DNA of 64,000 nucleotides from Cladobotryum mycophilum (Eukaryota; Ascomycota; Sordariomycetes; Hypocreales; Hypocreaceae). The DNA is taken from contig CM071590.1 in assembly GCA_036429605.1 (NCBI GenBank), positions 4,464,001 through 4,528,000 of the forward strand. The letters run 5' to 3'. Positions 56,491 through 64,000 of this stretch are shown in pieces. Numbering within the stretch: the first letter of the stretch is position 1; each line of letters starts with the position of its first letter. The notes beneath the pieces were generated by a model. It saw only the letters and a list, made by a program, of their open reading frames with translations. It had not been told where the DNA came from and made no database searches. The position numbers and the translations under genes were made by a program.

Positions 56491-57789
56491 ATGTCCCCCA
56501 AATCACTCATGGAACTTGCCACGATGGCCTGCATCAAGCATATCAAAGGCCTCGAGAGCATCGGCGACTTCCTTCCGTACGAAAAGATTCGTTACATCCT
56601 CATGAAAGTCGACAATGCCCACCAACTCCGCCAGATCGAGCTCAATTCGCCCCAGATCCAGGGTCTCACTGGTGAGATATGGTTGAAGATCATCGAACGC
56701 GAGTTCCCTCTCGAGTACAAGGCGAACCTCTACAAGCCGCAGGACCCAAAGCGTTGGTACAAAGTCTGGGAGAAATACAAGAAGGAACACGACAATGCGC
56801 TGCAGGAGAGCGAAAGGAAACTCATGAACGCGTTCGCCGGCCTCAAGCAAGACAAAGAAAAGAATACCAGCAAGATCGTTGGAGGAAAGCAGGTGCCTGG
56901 TGCCCTTAGAGTCGCGATCGCTGGTCCAAAGCGATACTGGGGAGGTCCTACTCGAGAACCCAACACCAGTGTTCTGCTCTTCGGCGCTGGCAGTCGAACT
57001 AAGACAAACAATGGCGCAAGTGTCATGCGCAAAGTCCGCCGTGAGGTTAAAGAGATCGCTACCATCCATGGCTCTCTATCACGACCTACCAAGTCAACAA
57101 ACCAGCCTATCGGTATCAAGAAAGCTCCAGAATCCATGATCAGCGACTACAAGCGGGCTTTACAGCCAGTTTACCGACCACTCCCCAAGGAGCCCGAAGA
57201 ACCCGAAGAACCCTCGGCCGTAGAGGAACATGAGCAGCGTGCCACCTTCATCTCCGATTCCGAGGAGGAAGAATATGACGATGCATTGCCCGTCACCAAG
57301 TCTGATGCCAAGTACAGCCAACCGTCCGCGCAGAATGCCAAGTCTGTTGCAGGAACTACTCGACAACCTGCTGGGTCATCATTTCAGAGGAAATTTTCTC
57401 AGGCCAAGTCCCCCGCCAAGAAACCCAACATGGTGACTTCGACATCTTCATCTGCAAAACCTTCTTCTTCCGGCGTGAAGAAGATGCCGGGCATCCTGTC
57501 CAACAATCGCAGACCCCCTGTGAACAGGCCTCAGGAGAAGAGCTTAGTCCCAACCACGCCCCAAAAATTGACCTCCAAGCCTGTTGTCCATAGCAATTTC
57601 TCTCCACCCTTGCCTATGGCCCGTACCACACCTCCTGCTGGCGAAGGTCCTCCATCACCTGAATCCGCCGAGCAGCTTGAGGATCAACTCGCTGCAGCCG
57701 AGGAGCAGGAGCAGCAAGTCGCAAAACCAATGCCACGAAAGCGTAAGGCTGTCGGTATTTTCATGAAGCCCAAGCGCAGAGCAATGTAG
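56491..57789 (+). CDS. Elongin A (RNA polymerase II elongation factor SIII subunit A)
   Basis: Single exon, 432 aa; ATG at 56491 chosen because the earlier in-frame sequence is leader-like and the Elongin-A domain begins right after it. Residues 1-110 match the Elongin-A domain (PF06881): SLMELATMACIKHI (the elongin C-binding helix), IGDFLPYEKIRYILMKV and GLTGEIWLKIIEREFP. In yeasts Ela1 with Elc1 forms a ubiquitin ligase that removes stalled polymerase. The rest is disordered: an acidic EEEEYDDAL patch at about residue 257, Ser/Pro/Lys-rich sequence and a basic C-terminal PRKRKAVGIFMKPKRRAM that looks like a nuclear localisation signal. Confidence 0.92.
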   Translation: MSPKSLMELATMACIKHIKGLESIGDFLPYEKIRYILMKVDNAHQLRQIELNSPQIQGLTGEIWLKIIEREFPLEYKANLYKPQDPKRWYKVWEKYKKEHDNALQESERKLMNAFAGLKQDKEKNTSKIVGGKQVPGALRVAIAGPKRYWGGPTREPNTSVLLFGAGSRTKTNNGASVMRKVRREVKEIATIHGSLSRPTKSTNQPIGIKKAPESMISDYKRALQPVYRPLPKEPEEPEEPSAVEEHEQRATFISDSEEEEYDDALPVTKSDAKYSQPSAQNAKSVAGTTRQPAGSSFQRKFSQAKSPAKKPNMVTSTSSSAKPSSSGVKKMPGILSNNRRPPVNRPQEKSLVPTTPQKLTSKPVVHSNFSPPLPMARTTPPAGEGPPSPESAEQLEDQLAAAEEQEQQVAKPMPRKRKAVGIFMKPKRRAM

Positions 57790-58440
57790 ACTATGCGATC
57801 TCGGTCTTGATTTGCCTGGCTATGTCCTCATTGCACGTTTCTTATTTATTTATTAATTTTCCCCCTTGGTTTGGTTTTTGGCGGCATCTTCCATGTTATA
57901 CGATACCTGTGGCCAGAGCGCCAATAACGATTGCATTATGATAGGAGTTTGGCTACAGATCGCGAAGCTTGAAGCTCGGATCCGGATATCGGAATGGCGG
58001 TTTCATCGCTTGGCACGATCGCCGAAGGTTCATTTTATTTTATTCAGTAACCACATCAGGGCACTGAGAATCATCATAGTTGGTTCAATAGAATAGCTCA
58101 TCTAAATCCTATTCGTTTTGCCAGCTTGTGGTTGATTATTTCATAGCTTTCCTGCAAAACTACTTCTGCCGTAAACTAAAGCTCATGATATGTCGTGCTT
58201 GATACCGTTTCGTTCATGATGTGGCTAGAAAGCAGGCCGCGGACACCTAGGTTGACTTCCCTATAGCACTCTGACCTATAACCAATCCATGTGCCCAACA
58301 GCAAGTTCCTTCGTCCACCCTTGCTCCTGTTCATCTTTGAAGGCTGTAGAGTCTCTCGCTGCCTCGCCTAAACTGTTGAGATATAACATCGCCTATAATC
58401 GAAATCGGTTTGCCTTGTAAAAGGCGCCAGATGTCTCGCT
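57790..58440. other. Convergent intergenic region
   Basis: 3' regions of Elongin A and NEDD8 genes. No gene seen. Confidence 0.5.
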
Positions 58441-58901
58441 TTAGCACTCGAGGAATCGTCCGCCACGGAGAGCGAGTACGAGATGCAGGGTGTCGCCAGC
58501 AACAAGGTTGTACTCGGCCGCTGTCTTGTCATCGGTCCTAAGAAAAGAGAGCATATGTGAGTCAAGGCCTAATCTCTCGATTGAGAATAATGAAGTCGTA
58601 CATTTGCTTGCCACCGTGGATGAGTCGCTGCTGGACTGGGGGAATGCCTTCCTTCTCTTCGACCTTTTCCTTAATTTGGGAGACCTGCATGAGCTGTCAG
58701 CATCACCCGCTTCGTCCCTGGCCCAGAAGTCTCTCTATAAAAACAAACCTTGTAGTCCATCTCGATATCCAGCTCGATCTCCTTGCCGGTGAGTGTTCGC
58801 ACCCTGTAAATCGCGAGCTTTGTCAGCTTCGTGCTAGAACCTACTCAAGGCGCGCGGGGCAGCTCCTGGACTTGGGCGGCGTGAACTAACTTGATCAACA
58901 T
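58441..58901 (-). CDS. NEDD8/RUB1 ubiquitin-like modifier
   Basis: Exons 58901-58891 (11 nt), 58803-58749, 58684-58602 and 58537-58441; 81 aa. NEDD8 is conjugated to cullins and activates cullin-RING ubiquitin ligases. Sequence begins MLIKVRTLTGKEIELDIEMD and ends LALRGG plus a five-residue tail RFLEC that must be cleaved to expose Gly76. Ala72 rather than Arg is the residue that separates NEDD8 from ubiquitin at the activating enzymes. The reading frame is broken over three introns (87, 64 and 64 nt; CTGAC branch points in the first two) and no single exon is longer than 100 nt, so it is easily overlooked. The third intron (donor GTACGA) was placed so that GKQM|TDDKTAAEYNL matches the family. 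Confidence 0.94.
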
Positions 58902-59470
58902 GATGATGGTTGTTTTGTATGATCTTGTGGCTGCTTCTGCTGCTTCTAATCTCTTCTCTGGTATTTGCTGCTGGGGGGGGCGTGGTGTTTGAGAAGACAA
59001 GAAACGCGAAACGGATGAGATGAATGCGCGAGGCTGATGCGATGATAGTGGAAGGTGGGATGAGCTTGTTGGTGGGGTTGTTTGATGTACTTTTGTACCT
59101 GTGAATCCGAAGCAACTCGCAATACTGAATAAATCACGGGTCAACGCACACCATCATTCATGAGAAATATTCTTCATGAATGTTTATTGTTATTTATCTT
59201 TGGATGCCTGGAATAATATGAAGTTTCGAAATCACAATAGAATACTCACATAGACAGAATACAGCTCTACTCATACACAATGCTCTGGGAGGATCAACTT
59301 GCGATGGTTAATGCCAACATGCATAGAAATGAATGAGCTACGAGGTTTCATCATTGTCCCTATAGTAATACATACAATCCGTGATCTCGGACAAAACATA
59401 CAGTGGAGAGTAATCGTCTGTTCCACATCCACACCTTTCTTTTTCACCTTTTTTCCTAATCCTCAGCATC
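58902..59470. other. Intergenic region
   Basis: NEDD8 promoter (a G8 run at 58971-58979) and the 3' region of the prohibitin gene. No gene seen. Confidence 0.5.
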
Positions 59471-60552
59471 TTATTTCTTCTCTGAATCCTCAAACACATT
59501 GAGGCCAAGACCTTCGGCATCAAGCATCAACCTGTTCTTCGCCCCAGACTCCTGGAACTGCTGGGCAATGAGTCTAGCGTTCTCAATCTTCTTGAGCTCC
59601 ACGTAGGCTTTGCTCTTCTTGATGGCGTCACCGATGAGCTCGGCAGAGCGGGCTTCACCCTGTGCCTTGACAACCATGGCCTGCTTCTCTTGTCGGGCCT
59701 TGTCAACTACGAAGGCTGCACGCTGCGCTTCTTGCTGAGCAACTTGCTTGGCTTCTACTGCAGCCGTGAATTCTGGAGAGAAGGCAAGGTGCTGAGAAGT
59801 GTATTTGTCAGCGAAGGGAAAGGGAAATGTGGCAGCATAATAGACATACCGTCAGAGACACATCGTCCAAGAGAATGTTGAAGCGGGCTGCTCGGCGCGA
59901 CAGATTTTCGCGCACAAGTCTGGCAACCATCTCTCGTTGTGTGATAAGTTGGCTGGCATTGAACTGGGCCACTACACTCTTTAGCACCTCGTTTACAATT
60001 GATGGCAGCACTCGTTCATCATAATCGGTTCCGAGTGTCCTGTAAATCTGAGGAAGAGCCTCAATATTTGGTCTGGAAAGCACACGGCATGTGATGTTGA
60101 CCATCTGCAAATCTTTGGTACCCGTCAGAGAAGCCACATTCCGCGGCTTCGCTCGCACATCATAGATGACTGGAGTCTCGAACCAAGGGATATTGATGTG
60201 GGTTCCTGGAGCACAGCATTGTTAGCACATAATTTGCCATGGGTTTCCCATCAAAGCGGTTCGGGATCCCAAAACCGCAACCATGTCAGAATCATGTCAC
60301 CCCACCTTCAGTGTATATCTCCTTGCTAACTCCTCGTAACCTCTGATACTTGATGGCACGATGGCCACCATCAACGTTGAATAGTGAGTTGGAGATAACC
60401 CAAGCCCCTCCTGCAAGAAGAAGACCTCCAATAAGGGCACCGCTACCTCCCTTGGGCATTTGCGGTCCGCCTCGTCCGGGATATCCTCCACGGGTTTGCA
60501 TCTGACGCAGGCGCTTCATGGCCTCTTCCTGCCAATTGTTTGGGTTCGACAT
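59471..60552 (-). CDS. Prohibitin-2 (Phb2)
   Basis: Exons 60552-60306, 60205-59850 and 59791-59471; 307 aa. It assembles with Phb1 into a ring in the mitochondrial inner membrane that chaperones respiratory proteins. N-terminal basic stretch, then the membrane anchor ALIGGLLLAGGAWVISNSLF (about 38-58). The SPFH domain follows: VDGGHRAIKYQRLRGV, GTHINIPWFETPVIYDVRAK, RVLPSIVNEVLKSVVAQFNA. The C-terminal coiled coil includes AAVEAKQVAQQEAQRAAFVV then DKARQEKQAMVVKAQGEARS. Intron 1 (100 nt, GTGGGG donor) splits EG|T; intron 2 (58 nt) has a GTATGT donor and CTGAC branch. Confidence 0.95.
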
Positions 60553-61210
60553 TTTGTTCGCTTCGCTTGAATATTGAGCAACGTGGAAGCTTTTTACTTA
60601 TCGTCGTCGTTTACCCGAGAGGATCCAGTGCATCGGTTTTGCTGCCGTCGTAATGGAAGCGCAGTTCTTTGAACTGGCGCTAGAGCTTCGTCGACGTTGG
60701 AGAAGCTGCCTTGCTGTGGCGGCGGATTAGGTATAGCGCCAAAAATTGTTTGCCACTGCAGTTTTGGTGTGCAAGCTGCGACCGCCCAGATGTCAACCGA
60801 ATATGTATGAGTGGTAACATACAATTGTTATTTCAGAGGATTTATTTCATTTAATTCATAAACTTCGTAATTCATCCATAGTCATATTGACCGTGCTATC
60901 CTCGTTAGGTACTATCTAGATACATGTACGAAGTGCTTCAAATGGCACGATCTCGTAGTTTGCGATATAGACGTTATTTCCTTCCCCCTCTTACACCTTG
61001 TAAAAACCCTCTCAAGATCGCATACAAGCATCATCAACAATTTCATCACTGTCGTACATGAATATCTCGTTACACAACCATCAAAACTCCTGATATATCT
61101 TTGAGCACCTATGGCAACCGACTAGATTAGATAAATTTGACAAAAGAAACGTTCTGTAAAGTCGCAGTAGTGTGGTTGTAAGTTTAAGTAAGTGTATTGG
61201 TCAAAACTCC
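60553..61210. other. Intergenic region
   Basis: Prohibitin promoter and 3' region of the methyltransferase-like gene. No gene seen. Confidence 0.5.
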
Positions 61211-63973
61211 TCAGTTTGCCAGTGCCACGCTGATGATTTCGGTGGTTTGAGGCTTTCGAGCGTAGCCGTTGAGCATTCGAAAGCCTGCTCGGCAGTTTCG
61301 ACCCTCTTCCATTACGGCATCAACCCCCTCAAGGCATTTTCCGGCCTCCTTCATCGCAGGGCTAGCAGTAACTGTGTCTGCAAGCCTCAGCTCACCAGCA
61401 ACATTTTCCATCTCACATCGTAGGAGCCATCGCTCCCAGTTCCATCCGCCAGCGATGCTGCAGACATTGGCGATGTTATCGGTGCTTCCCATTACCATGG
61501 CATCCATCTGGCAAACATTAATCTCGGATACTGTAGAGTCATGCTTAGGTGGGGTTGGAGGGCTTGGTTTGGCACCGAGAGGAAGACACAACCACGCGCG
61601 GCGTGTATCCTGGAAACCTGCACGGGCAAGTCGGCCTAGCCACATCTTTGTTGGGCTGGGGTCATACCCAAGGGTCTTGAGAGAGTAGCCGAATTCGACA
61701 CTCTTAGCGAGTCCCAGTGGGCCAGCGTTCATGATGTCAGAGTCGAGAAGAGAAAACTCAAGGTAGCCACCAGGCTTAAGGACTCGCATACATTCCTTTA
61801 AACAAGTCTCCCACTCGTCCTCGCCATTCTCCCCATGAAGCTTGAGCAAGCTGTGCAGCTCACGGGCGGAGACTAGATCGAACTGGTTATCAGCGAATGG
61901 AAGTTTAGTGAGTCGCTCAACAGCCACTTGACGGTGGTTAGAGGGGCCACGGATGTTGGAGTTGGAGAGCTGGCGGACTGCCTTGGTTGTGACAGTGTAG
62001 ATCTTTGTGTTTGGATACTGGAGGGCGCAATACCATGCCCAATCGCAAGTTGACTGGCCGCCAAGGTCCAGAATTCTGGCTCGGTCGCGAGCAACACCAT
62101 CCCTTCCTGGAGCCATGCGGGAAAGTCTAGCCAAACGCTTGGTAACTGGTGCAGAGATGAGTCGGCCACCATTCAAGAATTTGATGGCAGCGACATGCCA
62201 CGTTGCCATGGTCATCTGGTTCATAGCCTCGAGTTCTTTCTCTTTGCGCAGCTTCTCCGGATCATCGGTAAGGATGTCATCTCCACGAGCAACGTTGGCA
62301 CTGAGTCGCTTCTTGGCTGACTGAGGAATAACACTTAGTTGGTACTTGCCAAGAAGCTGGTTGTGGTGGGCCGAGCGGAGTGATACCCTTTGGGCTTGGA
62401 GAGCTTCAAATCGAGTGAGTTGATGGACGAACACGTCACGAAGTTGAGTCCGGACGATGTAGTCCTGGAATGCTCTGTAGTAAGCAGACTCTTGACGCAA
62501 AATTTTAGACGGAAGATGCCTTGGTTGCACGGTCGTTATGATGATATCAGAGAAACGAACGGTCTTCTTCGTAGCTGCTTCTGTTTGTTCTGGTTCTGAT
62601 TTCACCTCCTCATTCATGTCTTCGTCCTGCAGTTCCTCAATGGTCTTCAACACGGGGGCATCCTCAACGTCGTCAACACCCTTAAGGTATACTCGCTGTG
62701 CCATCAGCCACAGCTCAGTACGGTCGAGGTTGGAAAGAGCCTCCAGCTGCTGCTTTCGAGCATAGTTGGGATCATAGTCAACAACAATCTCTGTCGGAAC
62801 AATCTCTTCCTCAGGGGAATCTGGTGCGTTGGCAACCTCGACAGTCGTATTAGAGGTCTGAAGCTGAATGATAGGTCTGGCTGTGGGTAGATCGTCGGAG
62901 AAGTCATCGTTATCAGGTACCTCGATGATCTGCTCGATGGGGACAGAAGATGTCAAAAGAGCACTCCGGTAAAAGTCTTCAACTGAGTCTGGTTGCTGGC
63001 GACTGGTAGCAGCAGAGGTATCGACGTTCCATGGGCATCGGTAAAACTGCTCAGCCGTTGTGGAAGTTGGTGGTGCTAGAGCTGAAGGCGAAGGCGAAAG
63101 GGTAGGTGGGTGCCAGGTATTCCTGGTTCGGGGTGAAAGTCCACCAAAGAACCCACTAGGGGAAGGAATGTCTAGTCTAGTGAGGTCGGCAAGAGACTGA
63201 CGGCTGAATCTTGCAGAATGGATCCTCCCCTGCCTGGCCTGGGATAGGACACCCGTAACAAGACGAAGTGGCTGCTGTTGCATCTCAGGAACAGGTGGTG
63301 TCTGTGAAACTTCAAGAACTCTCTCTGGTTGTTCGAGCAGGGATTCTTCAGAGTCTTCACCGCTAGACAAAGCATGAAGTATTGCTAGAGCACCAGGCTG
63401 TAGATGAACACCAGCCCAGGGCTCTTCTGCAGCATCCTCCTCATTTCCAATCACGGGAGTAGGTGGGGAGCTCATGGCCGCGAGCTGCTCCGAGGTCAAG
63501 CTTCCGTCAAGAGATGGTGGTGCGGAGATTGCAGGTACGGCAAGAGCTTGCTGCTTGTCCATGAAATCCACCTGGGCCGGCGACATGGGAATTTTGGCAG
63601 ATGGGGTGAGTGGGACTGGGGAAGTAATCTTCTTAAACTCATCAACAGCAGACCTCAACTCATCAGAGTCATCTCTTCGAGTTGGAATAACGAGAGGAGT
63701 CGGGTGTTGGGCGGTTGGTTCATAAAGTACTTGTGTCCGGCTCCTCCTCTTCAAGGACGATGAGCGGCGGAGCCCTTGTGGCTTGTCATCCTCATCAGAA
63801 ACATCGTAGAGATCCTCGAATTCGGTTCCGTCAGTTGTGATGCTGGCTCGAGCCCAGGGATGAGAGAATGCAGTCGGAGAACTACCATCGGCAGATATCG
63901 ATGATGGCGATGATGGGAGGATGGGAGCAGCAAGATAGTGCACTCCTCTTGGGGTTGGAAAATGATCGCTCAT
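61211..63973 (-). CDS. Large disordered protein with C-terminal SAM-methyltransferase domain
   Basis: Single exon, 920 aa, complete (ATG 63973, stop 61211-61213). The first ~500 residues are disordered (Ser/Pro/acidic). A helical stretch (YYRAFQDYIVRTQLRDVFVH, about 510-560) leads to a class I methyltransferase fold at about 630-760: motif I ARILDLGGQSTCDW, an acidic-end strand NTKIYTV, FDLVSARELHSLLKL, and RVLKPGGYLEFSLLDSDIMN. The glycine loop is DLGGQ, fewer glycines than the classic DxGxGxG. The C-terminal part ends ARKPQTTEIISVALAN. From memory, fungal proteins of this arrangement exist without a clear biochemical function. Substrate unknown; nuclear or cytosolic. Confidence 0.85.
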   Translation of the reverse strand: MSDHFPTPRGVHYLAAPILPSSPSSISADGSSPTAFSHPWARASITTDGTEFEDLYDVSDEDDKPQGLRRSSSLKRRSRTQVLYEPTAQHPTPLVIPTRRDDSDELRSAVDEFKKITSPVPLTPSAKIPMSPAQVDFMDKQQALAVPAISAPPSLDGSLTSEQLAAMSSPPTPVIGNEEDAAEEPWAGVHLQPGALAILHALSSGEDSEESLLEQPERVLEVSQTPPVPEMQQQPLRLVTGVLSQARQGRIHSARFSRQSLADLTRLDIPSPSGFFGGLSPRTRNTWHPPTLSPSPSALAPPTSTTAEQFYRCPWNVDTSAATSRQQPDSVEDFYRSALLTSSVPIEQIIEVPDNDDFSDDLPTARPIIQLQTSNTTVEVANAPDSPEEEIVPTEIVVDYDPNYARKQQLEALSNLDRTELWLMAQRVYLKGVDDVEDAPVLKTIEELQDEDMNEEVKSEPEQTEAATKKTVRFSDIIITTVQPRHLPSKILRQESAYYRAFQDYIVRTQLRDVFVHQLTRFEALQAQRVSLRSAHHNQLLGKYQLSVIPQSAKKRLSANVARGDDILTDDPEKLRKEKELEAMNQMTMATWHVAAIKFLNGGRLISAPVTKRLARLSRMAPGRDGVARDRARILDLGGQSTCDWAWYCALQYPNTKIYTVTTKAVRQLSNSNIRGPSNHRQVAVERLTKLPFADNQFDLVSARELHSLLKLHGENGEDEWETCLKECMRVLKPGGYLEFSLLDSDIMNAGPLGLAKSVEFGYSLKTLGYDPSPTKMWLGRLARAGFQDTRRAWLCLPLGAKPSPPTPPKHDSTVSEINVCQMDAMVMGSTDNIANVCSIAGGWNWERWLLRCEMENVAGELRLADTVTASPAMKEAGKCLEGVDAVMEEGRNCRAGFRMLNGYARKPQTTEIISVALAN

Positions 63974-64000
63974 TGGTGATAACCATGCCTCGATTTTAAG

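Noticed and set aside
1..64000. tRNA, rRNA, CRISPR array or biosynthetic cluster
   Set aside because: No cloverleaf with a GTTCRA box, no rRNA-like block, no regular spaced repeats and no polyketide/peptide synthetase genes were seen on either strand.

Overview
The window is nuclear DNA of a filamentous ascomycete, most likely a Sordariomycete and possibly of the order Hypocreales (inference from gene content and protein style, not from a database search). Reasons: genes with 50-100 nt introns carrying GTRNGT-type donors and CTAAC/CTGAC branch points; fungus-specific families (Zn2Cys6 activator, Ssr4, fungal-type THOC5); and a DNA transposon ruined by C-to-T/G-to-A changes of the kind made by repeat-induced point mutation (RIP).

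Layout. 1-1785 (+) is the C-terminal part of a fungal transcription factor with two frame breaks. 3029-3892 (-) is a small serine-rich protein with four RRxS sites. 4627-6023 is a complete but RIP-inactivated Tc1/mariner element with a TA duplication and 28-bp perfect terminal inverted repeats. 6024-8862 is gene-poor. 8863-9922 holds a small one-helix protein and a secreted six-cysteine protein. From 10759 on the region is ordinary housekeeping: WLM metalloprotease (Wss1-like), SulP sulfate permease, BUB2 mitotic GAP, PAQR/Izh3 receptor, THOC5, ARS2/SERRATE, molybdenum cofactor sulfurase, GH18 chitinase, SWI/SNF-RSC subunit Ssr4, 6-phosphogluconate dehydrogenase, RBM42-like RRM protein, SLC35C2-type transporter, GH15 glucosidase/trehalase, a conserved cysteine-rich protein, a HAD phosphatase, TFIIF beta, Elongin A, NEDD8, prohibitin-2 and a 920-aa methyltransferase-like protein.

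There is no secondary-metabolite cluster, tRNA, rRNA or CRISPR that I can see. Several genes share themes without forming an operon: RNA polymerase II transcription and mRNA export or processing (Ssr4, TFIIF beta, Elongin A, THOC5, ARS2), ubiquitin/SUMO-type control (NEDD8, Wss1-like) and sulfur/molybdenum metabolism (SulP, MoCo sulfurase). Exon structures given here were worked out by reading frame, splice consensus and family conservation.

The most useful observations are: the same kind of one-base frame break in C/G homopolymers in three genes (four sites), which points to sequence error rather than biology; the RIPped transposon with untouched ends; a 9-mer (TACGGAGTA and its complement) recurring only in intergenic DNA; and several genes whose true structure is easy to miss (NEDD8 with an 11-nt first exon, 6PGD with 14- and 33-nt exons, chitinase whose two introns together keep a false long frame open). 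I did not find a convincing new biological system.
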